Source of the DNA: Chromatocurvus sp964613795
Lineage (GTDB): Bacteria > Pseudomonadota > Gammaproteobacteria > Pseudomonadales > Halieaceae
Reading direction: 5' to 3'
NCBI GenBank assembly: GCA_964613795.1
Contig: CAZTJR010000004.1
Span: 92,903 to 156,902, forward strand
DNA length: 64,000 nt
Shown: one piece after another, positions 41,011-49,765 of the stretch
How the letters are laid out: each line of letters opens with the position of its first letter
Numbering within the stretch: position 1 is the stretch's first letter
The notes under the pieces: generated by a model
Seen by the model: the letters and a program-made list of their open reading frames with translations, nothing else
The model's database searches: none
Told to the model about the DNA's origin: nothing
Position numbers and translations under genes: made by a program

Positions 41011-41202
41011 CTAATGAGTCACTGCGTCCGATCGGTGCATGAGCATCTCGCGATGGGTCGCCTGATGCCAGTCGCCAAAGTCATCTGTGAAGGCGTGCTG
41101 GGACGCGGCCAGCTCTTCTGCCAGAAACAGATAAACATTGATCATCAGCAGACTGTCAGTCAGGTACGTGACTCCACTGTACAGCCTCGAGTGCGTCAGC
41201 AT
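41011..41202 (-). CDS. Small unknown ORF between glutamine synthetase and LysR
   Basis: The 63-residue frame starts at ATG 41202, 9 bp after the glutamine synthetase-like stop, and ends 9 bp before the LysR start, exactly filling the gap. It contains a short hydrophobic stretch (SLLMINVYLFLAEELA) and a polar C terminus. Codon third positions look G/C-biased as in neighbouring genes, which mildly supports coding. No family is recognised, and it could be a chance frame. Confidence 0.42.
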   Translation of the reverse strand: MLTHSRLYSGVTYLTDSLLMINVYLFLAEELAASQHAFTDDFGDWHQATHREMLMHRSDAVTH

Positions 41203-41211
41203 GGGGGCCGG

Positions 41212-42561
41212 CTACACCTGAAGCAGCAGGTGCTCGCGCTCCCAGGAGCTGATGACCTGGTTGAACTCCTCGAACTCATCCAGCTTGACGGCGGTGTAGG
41301 CACGCAGGAACAGGTCACCGAACAGGTCGCACAGCTCCGGCGTCATGCGCAGATTGCGCAGACCCTCCTCCAGCGTTCGCGCCACCTCGACATCCTCCTC
41401 GTTGGCTGTGCCGCTGTGCGGCTCCGACGGCTGCAGCTGCTCCTGCATGCCGAGCAGGCCGCTGGCCAGACTCGCGGCAATGGCCAGGTAGGGATTGGCA
41501 TCAGCCCCGGGAAAGCGATTCTCCACACGCGTTGCGGTCGGCTCGCTGTGCGGTACGCGAAACGCTGTGGTGCGGTTGTCAAAGCCCCAGTTTAGGTTGA
41601 TCGGCGCAGCGATGTCCGGCGCCAGCCGGCGATAGGAATTGACGTTCGGAGCATACAGGCTGATCAGCTCTGGCGTGTAGCGCTGCAGACCGGCGATGTA
41701 GCTCAGCAGTACAGCGGTGAACTTGCCATTCTCATCGGCGAATACGTTGCGACCGGTCTTGATATCGATAAGGCTCTGGTGAATGTGCATGGCACTGCCG
41801 GGCTCAATCTTCATCGGCTTGGCCATGAAGGTGGCATACATGTCGTGCTTGAATGCGGTTTCACGCACCGTGCGCTTGAATACGAATACCTGGTCGGCCA
41901 GGCTCATCGGGTCACCGTGGCGGAAGTTGATTTCCATCTGCGCCGCGCCATTCTCGTGGATGAGGGTATCGACCTGCAGCTGCTGCGAGTCCGCATACTC
42001 GTACATATCCTCGACGAAATCCTCGAACTCGGAGACGGCGTCAATGCTGTAGGACAGCCGCGCGGACTCGCGGCGGCCGGAGCGACCGATCGGGGGGATA
42101 AGCTCGATGTCAGCGTTCGTATTGCGACTGACCAGGTAAAACTCCACCTCGGGCGCGATCACCGGCTTCAGGCCGAGCGCCGCATAGGCGTCGAGCACCT
42201 TGCGTAAAATAGTGCGCGACGCCAGCGGATGCAGCATGCCATCCATGGTGTAGCAGTCGTGGATGAGCTGTGCAGTGGGTTCCCGCGCCCAGGGCACCAC
42301 GCGCAGTGTGCTGACGTCCGGCTTCAGCAGCATGTCGGTATCTGTCGGCTCGACAAAATCCCAGTGCTCGTCACAATACTCACCGGTAACCGTCTGAACG
42401 AGAATGCTCTCCGGCAGCTTGGGATACGTGTCATTGAGAAACTGGTGGGCGGGAATGAACTTGCCGCGGGCGTTGCCGGTCAGGTCGGGAACCAATACCT
42501 CCACTTCCGATATCTGGTGTTCCTTGATCCAGTTCCTGATGACCTGTTTATCGTCTTCCAT
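41212..42561 (-). CDS. puuA: Glutamine synthetase-family gamma-glutamyl ligase (PuuA-like)
   Basis: The 449-residue protein begins at ATG 42561. It has the GS beta-grasp (EVEVLVPDLTGNARGKFIP) and catalytic domains with EVEFYLVSR, ENGAAQMEINF, the glutamate/ATP-site KPMKIEPGSAMHIHQS and VENRFPGADANPYLA. It lacks the Tyr adenylylation site context of GlnA. PuuA-type enzymes join glutamate to putrescine or another amine. A divergent FAD oxidase (PuuB-like) starts 116 bp away, supporting a gamma-glutamyl amine pathway. PuuC, PuuD and a transporter are not in the window, so the amine remains inferred. Confidence 0.85.
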   Translation of the reverse strand: MEDDKQVIRNWIKEHQISEVEVLVPDLTGNARGKFIPAHQFLNDTYPKLPESILVQTVTGEYCDEHWDFVEPTDTDMLLKPDVSTLRVVPWAREPTAQLIHDCYTMDGMLHPLASRTILRKVLDAYAALGLKPVIAPEVEFYLVSRNTNADIELIPPIGRSGRRESARLSYSIDAVSEFEDFVEDMYEYADSQQLQVDTLIHENGAAQMEINFRHGDPMSLADQVFVFKRTVRETAFKHDMYATFMAKPMKIEPGSAMHIHQSLIDIKTGRNVFADENGKFTAVLLSYIAGLQRYTPELISLYAPNVNSYRRLAPDIAAPINLNWGFDNRTTAFRVPHSEPTATRVENRFPGADANPYLAIAASLASGLLGMQEQLQPSEPHSGTANEEDVEVARTLEEGLRNLRMTPELCDLFGDLFLRAYTAVKLDEFEEFNQVISSWEREHLLLQV

Positions 42562-42677
42562 GGGGGCGTCCGACCGCGCATTCACAGCAGTATCGCAGCA
42601 CAGACGAGAAGCGGGCAAGTCGCGCTGTCCGTAGAGTGGTATCCTATGTGCATCACGGCCGTCGTTATGCTCATGCC

Positions 42678-43967
42678 ATGTCAAACCCCCCAGCCCACGT
42701 CGACTCCTGGTACGCCGCAAGCGCCAACCGTCAGCTGCAGTTTCCCGCCCTCGCTGAGAGCACACGCGCCGATGTATGTATCGTCGGTGGCGGCTACACG
42801 GGGCTGTCCAGCGCAATCCACCTGCGCAAGCTCGGCTACAGCGTTGTCGTGCTGGAAGCCAACCGCATGGGCTGGGGCGCATCCGGACGCAACGGCGGCC
42901 ATGTCGGCACCGGTCAGCGCGCCGGCCAGCACGCACTGGAAAAACTGGTGGGCATGCAGCGGGCGCGCGCCCTCTGGGATCTGGGACTGGAAGGCGTGGA
43001 CACGGTTTGCCAACTCATCGAGGAATTCGCGATTGACTGCGACCTGCGCACCGGGAATCTCCATGCCGCCAGCCGTGCCGGCGACGCCAGGGAGCTGGCA
43101 GAGGAAGCAGAACACCTGCAGACAGTCTACGGCTATAGGGACATCCGCTATGTCGATGCGGCATCGCTCGCCGAGCTGACCTCTGCCCAGGGCTTTCACG
43201 GCGCGACGCTGGATAACGGTGCGCGCCACCTGCACCCCCTGAATTATGCCCTCGGCCTGGCCGCCGCGGCGCAGTCACTCGGTGTGGCGCTGCACGAGAA
43301 CAGCCGCGTCAGCGGCTACCGGGAGGGGGATAAAGTCGTCGTCCACACCGCGACAGGCAGCGTCACGGCGGATTATCTTCTGCTTGCCTGCAACGGCTAT
43401 CTCGACCGCCTCGAGCCACGCAGCGCCGGTCGCATTATGCCGATCAACAACTATATGCTGGCAACGGAGCCTCTGCCGGAGGCCACCGCCCGCCGCCTCA
43501 TCCGCGACAATACGTCGATGACGGATACCCGCTTCGTCGTCAACTACTGGAAGCTGTCCGCCGACAACCGGCTGCTGTTCGGTGGCGGCGAGACTTACAG
43601 CCGTCGCTTGCCTGCCGATATCAGGCACTTCGTGCGCCCGCACATGCTGAAGATCTACCCGGAGCTCAAGAACACGCGCATCGACTATGGCTGGGGCGGC
43701 ACCCTTGCCATCACCATGAACCGGATGCCGGATTTTGGCCGCTTGTCGCCGCAGGTGTACTACACCCAGGGCTACTCCGGCCACGGCGTGCCGATTGCGA
43801 CACTGGCCGGCAAACTGATGGCCGAGGCCATTTCCGGACACGCCGCGCGTTTTGACGTTATGGCGGACGTGCCGTCGCCGCGCTTTCCGGGTGGCACGCT
43901 CCTGCGCTGGCCGGGGCTGGTGGCGGGCATGCTGTTTTTCAGCCTGCGCGACCGCCTGGCCCGCTGA
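42678..43967 (+). CDS. puuB: FAD-dependent oxidoreductase (PuuB-like, DAO family)
   Basis: The 429-residue protein starts at ATG 42678. It has an N-terminal dinucleotide fold (ADVCIVGGGYTGLSSAIHL), the GASGRNGGHVGTGQRAG flavin motif and the C-terminal GGTLAITMNRMPDFGR with GYSGHGVPIATLAGKLMAE. This is the DAO subfamily that includes gamma-glutamylputrescine oxidase. Its ligand would be the product of the divergent PuuA-like ligase. EpmB follows 2 bp after its stop codon. Confidence 0.87.
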   Translation: MSNPPAHVDSWYAASANRQLQFPALAESTRADVCIVGGGYTGLSSAIHLRKLGYSVVVLEANRMGWGASGRNGGHVGTGQRAGQHALEKLVGMQRARALWDLGLEGVDTVCQLIEEFAIDCDLRTGNLHAASRAGDARELAEEAEHLQTVYGYRDIRYVDAASLAELTSAQGFHGATLDNGARHLHPLNYALGLAAAAQSLGVALHENSRVSGYREGDKVVVHTATGSVTADYLLLACNGYLDRLEPRSAGRIMPINNYMLATEPLPEATARRLIRDNTSMTDTRFVVNYWKLSADNRLLFGGGETYSRRLPADIRHFVRPHMLKIYPELKNTRIDYGWGGTLAITMNRMPDFGRLSPQVYYTQGYSGHGVPIATLAGKLMAEAISGHAARFDVMADVPSPRFPGGTLLRWPGLVAGMLFFSLRDRLAR

Positions 43968-43969
43968 GC

Positions 43970-44995
43970 ATGAGGCTGATTCCCCTGCAGACAGAGCTTG
44001 CCGGCAGCTGGCAGCAGCAGCTTCGCGATGCCATACGCAGTCCCGTGGAGCTCGCCGCTGCGCTGGGCCTCGAACCGTCCCGGCTGGGATTCTCCGCGCA
44101 GGCGGATAGCGACTTCGCCATGAAGGTACCGCGGGCCTTTGTCGACCGCATGCAGCCAGGTGACGCCAACGACCCGCTGCTTCGCCAGGTACTGGCGGGC
44201 AGCGCGGAAACCATGCCTCATCCCGATTACAGCGACGACCCCGTCGGCGAAAGCGGCTCTGCCAACCCGGTACCGGGAATCATTCACAAGTATCATGGGC
44301 GCCTGCTGATGACCGTCGCCAGCGGCTGCGCCGTAAACTGCCGCTACTGCTTCCGACGCCACTTTCCCTACGCCGAGAACCAGCTCAGCCGCAGACAATG
44401 GCAGGATGCCGTAGCCTACATCCGCGCCGATACCAGCATTGCCGAAGTGATCCTCAGCGGCGGCGACCCGCTGGTCGCTCGCGACGACACCCTGTCAGAG
44501 CTTGTGGACGCACTCACCGCCGTGTCTCACGTCACGACGCTGCGCATCCACACGCGCCTGCCGGTGGTCATTCCCGACAGAGTCACACCGGCACTGATCA
44601 GGGCCATCTGCCGACCGGACATCGCCACAGTCATGGTGCTGCACAGCAATCATCCCAACGAAGTCGACGCCACTGTCGCGGCCGCCGCGGCGCGTCTGCG
44701 GGGTGCGGGCGTCACCCTGCTCAATCAGGCGGTGCTGCTGGCGGGCGTGAACGACAGTGCCGATACGCTGTATGGCCTGTCCAGAGCGCTGTTCGGCGCC
44801 GGCGTCATGCCCTATTACCTGCATCTGCTCGACCGCGTCAGCGGCGCGGCGCACTTTGCCGTTGATGAGACGCATGCCCGGGAGCTGGTTGGCGAACTTG
44901 CGGTGCAGTGCCCGGGCTATCTTGTTCCCCGGCTGGTGCGGGAGACTGCCGGCGAGGGCAGCAAACGCGAACTGACACCCCGTTATCCGCGCTGA
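43970..44995 (+). CDS. epmB: EF-P beta-lysylation protein EpmB (radical SAM lysine 2,3-aminomutase)
   Basis: The 341-residue radical SAM enzyme has the CxxxCxxC cluster motif CAVNCRYCFRRHFPY, SGGDPLVARDD and the PLP-site region near KELTPRYP-type end (GSKRELTPRYPR). The N terminus (ELAGSWQQQLRDAI...LAAALGL) is typical of EpmB. It makes beta-lysine used by EpmA to modify elongation factor P. Its usual neighbour efp is not seen here; instead it is packed directly after the PuuB-like gene. Confidence 0.93.
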   Translation: MRLIPLQTELAGSWQQQLRDAIRSPVELAAALGLEPSRLGFSAQADSDFAMKVPRAFVDRMQPGDANDPLLRQVLAGSAETMPHPDYSDDPVGESGSANPVPGIIHKYHGRLLMTVASGCAVNCRYCFRRHFPYAENQLSRRQWQDAVAYIRADTSIAEVILSGGDPLVARDDTLSELVDALTAVSHVTTLRIHTRLPVVIPDRVTPALIRAICRPDIATVMVLHSNHPNEVDATVAAAAARLRGAGVTLLNQAVLLAGVNDSADTLYGLSRALFGAGVMPYYLHLLDRVSGAAHFAVDETHARELVGELAVQCPGYLVPRLVRETAGEGSKRELTPRYPR

Positions 44996-45081
44996 GCCGG
45001 CGCGTGCTCGGCTGTACTTGACCGCGCCCAGCGCATAGAGTTGCACTCCTCAACCCCTCTTCGACGACAAGCAAGCGAATC

Positions 45082-46641
45082 ATGGCCAGACCGACTCTCT
45101 CCCACGACGACGCAATGAAGCGTGCCCGGCAGCTCGCGGCGCAGAACCAGGTGGATGCGGCCAAGCGCCTGTACCATCAGATTCTGCAGCAGCAGCCGCA
45201 GAACAAGAAGGCCAGAAAAGCGCTGCGCGACCTGCAGGGCACCCGCGGCGAGGTCGCCGCGCTAACCCAGGCAGACTTCGAGCGAGTGGCCTCACTGATG
45301 CAGTCCAACCTGCCCAGAGCACGCAGCGAAGCCGCGCGTCTGTGTCGGCTGCATCCTCATCAGCCGGCGCTGCACAATCTGCACGGGGTAATCTGCAGCC
45401 GGCTTGGCGACAAAGCAGAAGCGGCTACCTGTTTCGAGCAGGCGCTGCGCGAGGAGCCACGTTTTGCCGATGCGCTTAACAACCTGGCATCCACCCTGGG
45501 TGATCTTGGACGCTTCGACGATGCCGAGAAATGCTTCCAGGCCCTGCTGAAAACCGTCGGCGGCGACGCCGAGATTCACTATAACCATGGCAATGCATTG
45601 CGACAGTGCGGTCGGAGCAGGGAGGCGGTGAACGCCTACAAGAAGGCGCTCAACCTGCGCCCACTTTACCCTCAGGCCTATAACAACATGGGCAATGCAC
45701 TGCACGACCAGCAGGACGCCGAGCAGGCGCGCATCTGCTACGAAAATGCGCTGGAGCTTGATCCGGACTTCGAGGAGGCGAATCGTAACCTGGCGCAGAC
45801 CCTGTTCCTGGCTGACCGCTTCGTCCAGGCCGAAGCGCTCTACCGGCGCCTGCTGGAGAAACACCCGGACGACTCGGTTGCCCAGCTCGGCGTTGCCAAC
45901 TGCCTGGTCAACCGGGGCAAGACCGAGCAGGCCATCGCAGCCCTGGAGCGTGCCCTGGAATTGTCCCCCGATGCGCCCTCAGCCAATCACCTGCTGGCGG
46001 CGCTGCGTGGCGAGCGCCGCGCCAGCGCGCCAGCGGCATACACGCGGGCGGTCTTCGACAGCTACGCAGAGCGCTTCGAGCAGCATCTGACGTCCGACCT
46101 GGCCTACGACGGCCCGAGAGAACTCCGTAAGCTGCTGGACGGCGCTCGGGGTGGCGAACACCACGCGGCGAATGCCCTGGACATCGGCTGCGGAACGGGA
46201 CTTGCCGGCGTTGCGTTTAAGGACATCGTCTCACGACTGGTGGGCATTGACCTGTCCGCGGGCATGCTAACCAAAGCAGCGGAGAAGGGCCTCTATGATC
46301 GTCTTATCGCAATCGACGCCGTTGCCTTCCTGAGCGGACAGGACGACGTGTTCGACCTGATCCTGTGCGCGGACGCCCTACCCTACATCGGCGACCTTCA
46401 GCCGCTCTTTTCGGGGGTGGCGGAGCGACTTGCCGTGGGCGGGCGTTTCCTGTGCACAACCGAGCTGGCGCCCGACGGCAACTGGGTTCTGCAGCCAACG
46501 GCGCGCTTCGCGCACAGTGCGGACTACGTCGCACGCTGCGCAGAGACCGCCGGCCTGCGTCTGGTTGCCGCAGGCGATATTCCTCTGCGCCGGGAGCGTG
46601 CGGACTGGATCACCGGGGGCACTTACTTTTTCGAGAAATGA
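45082..46641 (+). CDS. TPR-repeat protein fused to a SAM methyltransferase
   Basis: The 519-residue protein has an N-terminal array of tetratricopeptide repeats (about 15-310; for example ALNNLASTLGDLGRFDDAEK and AYNNMGNALHDQQDAEQARI). A C-terminal class I methyltransferase (about 330-515) follows, with motif I ALDIGCGTGLAGVAF, GIDLSAGMLTKAAEKG and DLILCADALPYIGDL. The repeat half probably selects a protein partner whose methylation or demethylation it carries out. The acceptor is unknown. It is a stand-alone gene 87 bp after epmB. Confidence 0.88.
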   Translation: MARPTLSHDDAMKRARQLAAQNQVDAAKRLYHQILQQQPQNKKARKALRDLQGTRGEVAALTQADFERVASLMQSNLPRARSEAARLCRLHPHQPALHNLHGVICSRLGDKAEAATCFEQALREEPRFADALNNLASTLGDLGRFDDAEKCFQALLKTVGGDAEIHYNHGNALRQCGRSREAVNAYKKALNLRPLYPQAYNNMGNALHDQQDAEQARICYENALELDPDFEEANRNLAQTLFLADRFVQAEALYRRLLEKHPDDSVAQLGVANCLVNRGKTEQAIAALERALELSPDAPSANHLLAALRGERRASAPAAYTRAVFDSYAERFEQHLTSDLAYDGPRELRKLLDGARGGEHHAANALDIGCGTGLAGVAFKDIVSRLVGIDLSAGMLTKAAEKGLYDRLIAIDAVAFLSGQDDVFDLILCADALPYIGDLQPLFSGVAERLAVGGRFLCTTELAPDGNWVLQPTARFAHSADYVARCAETAGLRLVAAGDIPLRRERADWITGGTYFFEK

Positions 46642-46678
46642 GTCTGCAGCACTGGTCCCCGCGCGCCGGTGGCCCTCC

Positions 46679-46694
46679 ACACTGGGGCCAGTGT
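46679..46694 (+). terminator. Palindrome after TPR-methyltransferase gene
   Basis: ACACTGG-GG-CCAGTGT is a 7+7 inverted repeat, 37 bp after the stop, just before the Pho boxes. With only 2 nt in the centre it is more cruciform-like than terminator-like. Confidence 0.3.
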
Positions 46695-46719
46695 CATCAA
46701 TCCGTCATTTTTCTGTCAT
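46691..46719 (+). promoter_or_regulatory. Tandem Pho boxes upstream of OprO/P-type porin
   Basis: GTGTCAT-CAAT-CCGTCAT-TTTT-CTGTCAT is three 7-mers, each 11 bp apart, reading toward the porin gene. The last two match the PhoB consensus CTGTCAT-AWAW-CTGTCAY at nearly every fixed base. A fourth degenerate 7-mer (TAATAAT, 46724-46730) keeps the 11-bp period. The site lies about 75-100 bp before the porin start, where PhoB would act as activator. Confidence 0.72.
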
Positions 46720-46792
46720 ATTGTAATAATTCGGTAATACTTTCCCGCCATACTCCCGCGCATCATTATCAGCGTCCGCGAAGGCCCCATTG

Positions 46793-48301
46793 ATGCGCAT
46801 TCTGTCCCTGCTACTTCTTGTCGTCCTGTCCGTCGCAGCCCGGGCTGAAAGCCCCCCCGAGGCGCTGCAGCTCTACCTGGATCCTCAGAGCGGCCTTGTT
46901 ACCAGCACCGCTTCCGAGGGCAGCATCCCCCTGGGCACCTATGTGGCCGGCAGCCGGCTCGTTCAACAGCAGGCGAACATGCAGCGGGAGATGCAGAACC
47001 TGCGTGAGCGACTGGAGGCACTGGAGGCCGGGAAGGACAGCGCGGCCGAAAAGAAAGTGGCAATCTCTGCGGCGAGCTCTGACGCAGCGCACGCCAGAGA
47101 GCCGTCTTCCTCGTCCACCCTGCAGGAGATCGCCCTGAGGGCCGATACCGACAGTGAAGATGGCCCACGGCCGCTCCAGGCAACTTACTACAAGCGCAAG
47201 CTGAAGTTGCGTTCAGCCGACGGCGACTACGAGGTAAACCTGCAGAACCGCATGCAGATGCGCTTTTCCACTCCCTTCGACAGCAGCCCCCGCCGGCTCG
47301 GGGATCTTGACGCAGACGGCAACGCCTACGATCTGCGCAGGATTCGAACGGCGCTCTCCGGCAACATCGTCGACCCACGCCTGAAGTTCCACATTGAGCA
47401 TGACTGGAACGAGACAGTGATCCGGGATTTCTTCTTCAACATCGCGCTGAACGACTACGCCACGCTCTGGCTCGGCCGCGGCAAGGCACACTACAACACT
47501 GAATTCTGGATTTCCTCGGGGCGCCAGCAATTCGTCGAACGCAGCATTGCACACAGCCCGTTCACGCTTAACCGCCAGCAGGGGGCGCAGCTGCAGGGAC
47601 GCCTGTTCCGCGACACGCCGCTGGATCTGAGCTACGCCCTGGGCGCCTTCACGGGTCGCGGTGGCGCCGAGGGCAGCAACGACGACTCTCACCTTATGTA
47701 CACCTCGCGACTGCAGTGGAACGCCCTGGGGGGTGACATCGACAGCGCGCACGCCGACCTGGCGCTCAGCCCCAGACCCAGGCTCAACCTGGCCCTGGCC
47801 GCCATGACGAACCGCAGCGACTGCACGCGCTTTGGCTCTGGCGCGAACGGCTGCCGGTCCCTGCCCGGCTTTGCTGCCGGGGAGAGTGGGCAGTTCGACA
47901 TTGAGCAGGCCCTGGCAGAGCTTCGGCTGCATTGGCGCGGCTTGTCGCTGGAGACCGAGCTTAACCGCAAGGAAGTCACCGACCGCTTCGCCGACGCAAA
48001 CAGCCCGCTTAGCGTAACGACTCTCGAGGGTGGCTTTATCCAGCTGGGACTCATCCCGCATGCGCTGATGCCGCAGCTGCCGCAACAGCTGGACATGGCC
48101 TTACGCTACGCACGTGTCGATCAGGGCGACTTCCGCGGCAACGATGACCTGGAGGAGTTTACCGGGGTGGCCAACTGGTACTTCGACGGTCACCACAACA
48201 AACTCTCCCTCGAGTTCGCGCGCATCGACATCGAGGATCCGCTCCTGCAACAGCAAGGGTCCGAGAACCGACTGCGACTGCAGTGGGATGTGCGCTTCTA
48301 G
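46793..48301 (+). CDS. Phosphate-selective porin O/P family
   Basis: The 502-residue protein (ATG 46793, with AAGG 8 bp upstream) has a signal peptide (RILSLLLLVVLSVAARA). A predicted coiled-coil stretch follows (about 55-85, QQQANMQREMQNLRERLEA) before the beta-barrel, as in OprO/OprP, and the chain ends in WDVRF with a terminal Phe. Barrel strands such as VNLQNRMQMRFST and FHIEHDWNETVIRDFFFNIA match the family. OprP-like trimers take up phosphate or polyphosphate. The Pho boxes upstream support phosphate-starvation control and this substrate. Confidence 0.88.
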   Translation: MRILSLLLLVVLSVAARAESPPEALQLYLDPQSGLVTSTASEGSIPLGTYVAGSRLVQQQANMQREMQNLRERLEALEAGKDSAAEKKVAISAASSDAAHAREPSSSSTLQEIALRADTDSEDGPRPLQATYYKRKLKLRSADGDYEVNLQNRMQMRFSTPFDSSPRRLGDLDADGNAYDLRRIRTALSGNIVDPRLKFHIEHDWNETVIRDFFFNIALNDYATLWLGRGKAHYNTEFWISSGRQQFVERSIAHSPFTLNRQQGAQLQGRLFRDTPLDLSYALGAFTGRGGAEGSNDDSHLMYTSRLQWNALGGDIDSAHADLALSPRPRLNLALAAMTNRSDCTRFGSGANGCRSLPGFAAGESGQFDIEQALAELRLHWRGLSLETELNRKEVTDRFADANSPLSVTTLEGGFIQLGLIPHALMPQLPQQLDMALRYARVDQGDFRGNDDLEEFTGVANWYFDGHHNKLSLEFARIDIEDPLLQQQGSENRLRLQWDVRF

Positions 48302-48446
48302 TGGGCCAGGCACCCGCCTGGTCGAGCGTAATGCGCGACTCTGGGTTGACACCAAGGGCGCGCAGCTGCCGACCGACCACCGACCGCCCGACGCTCTGAT
48401 TCCTTGAGGGGAGTAAAGCCGCGGCCAGCTACGCTATACTGCTCGC

Positions 48447-49391
48447 ATGGCTAACTTACTTTCCAACACAGTCGGCCTCTTCCGTTTCTGGCTCAGGGTC
48501 TTCGGCCGCGCCGCAGCGGTCTGGCTGGAAAGCCAGGCGTTCATCTATGCAGCGGCGCTCGCCTTCTTTACCATCTTTTCCATCGCACCGGTCGTGATTG
48601 TCGCGGTCACGGTCGTCGGCCTGGTGCTCGGAGAAAAAGCCGCGCAAGGCCAGATCATAGATCAGCTGCAGGACACCATCGGCCCGGAAGCGGCGGGAAT
48701 TGTGCAGACGGCCGTCATCAATTCGCAGATCGATCAAAACGGCCTGATTCCCAGCCTTATCGGACTCGCCGCGATCATTCTCGGTGCCACCACCGTCTTT
48801 GCCCAGATGCAGCAGTCCCTCAATGCGATATGGGATGTCGCAGCACGACCGTCGCGCAACAGTGCACTCATCTACGTTCGCAGCCGCCTGCTGTCACTGA
48901 CCATTGTGCTTGCGATTGGCTTCATTCTGCTTGTATCGCTTCTGATGAGCGTTGCCCTGCGAGCGATGATGACGTTCGCTGAGCAGTGGCTCCCGGTACC
49001 GGGTTTTCTGCTGATCGGCCTTGAACTGGCGCTGTCCTTCGGCGTCGTCACCCTACTGTTCGCTGCCATGTTTCGCATTCTTCCGGATGTCATTCTTGGC
49101 TGGAAGGATGTGCTCATCGGCGGCGCCATCACCGCGGCCCTGTTTACCCTGGGTCGATCGCTGATCGCCCTTTACCTTGCAAATACAGCCACCGCATCCA
49201 CTTATGGCGCCGCCGGCTCACTGGTGGTATTGCTGTTATGGGTGAACTATTCTTCTTTGATTCTGTTGTTCGGTGCGGCATTCACGCGCGCCCAGTTTGA
49301 AGCGCGCGGCGGCACAGTGCGACCCAGGGCCACAGCGGTGCGCGTGCATCGGCGCCTCGTCGAGGACAGTCCGCCATCGGAGACAGTCTGA
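48447..49391 (+). CDS. YihY/virulence factor BrkB family membrane protein
   Basis: The 314-residue protein has about six transmembrane helices and the family pattern AAALAFFTIFSIAPVVIVAVT, the glutamine/asparagine-rich MQQSLNAIWDVAARPSRN and the late AAGSLVVLLLWVNYSSLILLFG segment. YihY proteins are inner-membrane proteins of debated function (once called ribonuclease BN). A TATACT lies 8 bp before the ATG, so a leaderless message is possible but unproven. It is followed by a small coiled-coil gene on the same strand. Confidence 0.9.
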   Translation: MANLLSNTVGLFRFWLRVFGRAAAVWLESQAFIYAAALAFFTIFSIAPVVIVAVTVVGLVLGEKAAQGQIIDQLQDTIGPEAAGIVQTAVINSQIDQNGLIPSLIGLAAIILGATTVFAQMQQSLNAIWDVAARPSRNSALIYVRSRLLSLTIVLAIGFILLVSLLMSVALRAMMTFAEQWLPVPGFLLIGLELALSFGVVTLLFAAMFRILPDVILGWKDVLIGGAITAALFTLGRSLIALYLANTATASTYGAAGSLVVLLLWVNYSSLILLFGAAFTRAQFEARGGTVRPRATAVRVHRRLVEDSPPSETV

Positions 49392-49432
49392 TACCATCGG
49401 CTAACAACATCACAGGCAGAGAGGTAATCAAC

Positions 49433-49726
49433 ATGAGTGACAGCAGCCGCGAGGAAGTCATCGAAAAGCTCAAGAGCCAGCTGGATGACATTGACGCACA
49501 CATGGACACAATCGAAAAACGTGCCGACGAGCTTGAGGGCGAGGCGCGCAAGGAATACGAAAAGCGCGTGAACGACCTGCGCGAACAGCGGCGGACCGCA
49601 AAGAAACGCATCGACGATGCGCGCTCCGCCGGCGAGGAGCGCTGGCAGGAAATAAAAGACGATACCGAACACGCCTGGAAGGCCTTGGGCAATTCCATCA
49701 ATTATTTCAAATCGCATTTCAAGTAA
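49433..49726 (+). CDS. Small coiled-coil protein
   Basis: This is a 97-residue protein with long heptad-like charged helices (KLKSQLDDIDAHMDTIEK, then RVNDLREQRRTAKKRI) and a Trp-containing C terminus (WKALGNSINYFKSHF). There is no signal peptide or membrane segment. A good GAGAGG ribosome site and GC-biased codon use support coding. It follows the YihY gene by 41 bp on the same strand, so they may be co-expressed. No function is known to me; a structural or chaperone-like role is conjecture. Confidence 0.78.
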   Translation: MSDSSREEVIEKLKSQLDDIDAHMDTIEKRADELEGEARKEYEKRVNDLREQRRTAKKRIDDARSAGEERWQEIKDDTEHAWKALGNSINYFKSHFK

Positions 49727-49747
49727 GGCCCGCATAAGGCGCGACGT

Positions 49748-49765
49748 GGCGACCACCCGGTCGCC
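49748..49765. terminator. Hairpin between convergent genes
   Basis: GGCGACC-ACCC-GGTCGCC is a 7-bp stem with a 4-nt loop between the convergent coiled-coil and methyltransferase genes. It abuts the methyltransferase stop codon at 49766. Confidence 0.55.

Noticed and set aside
48434..48439. TATACT as a -10 element for a leaderless yihY message
   Set aside because: No -35 at a suitable distance and it could be chance. Kept only as a remark in the yihY entry.
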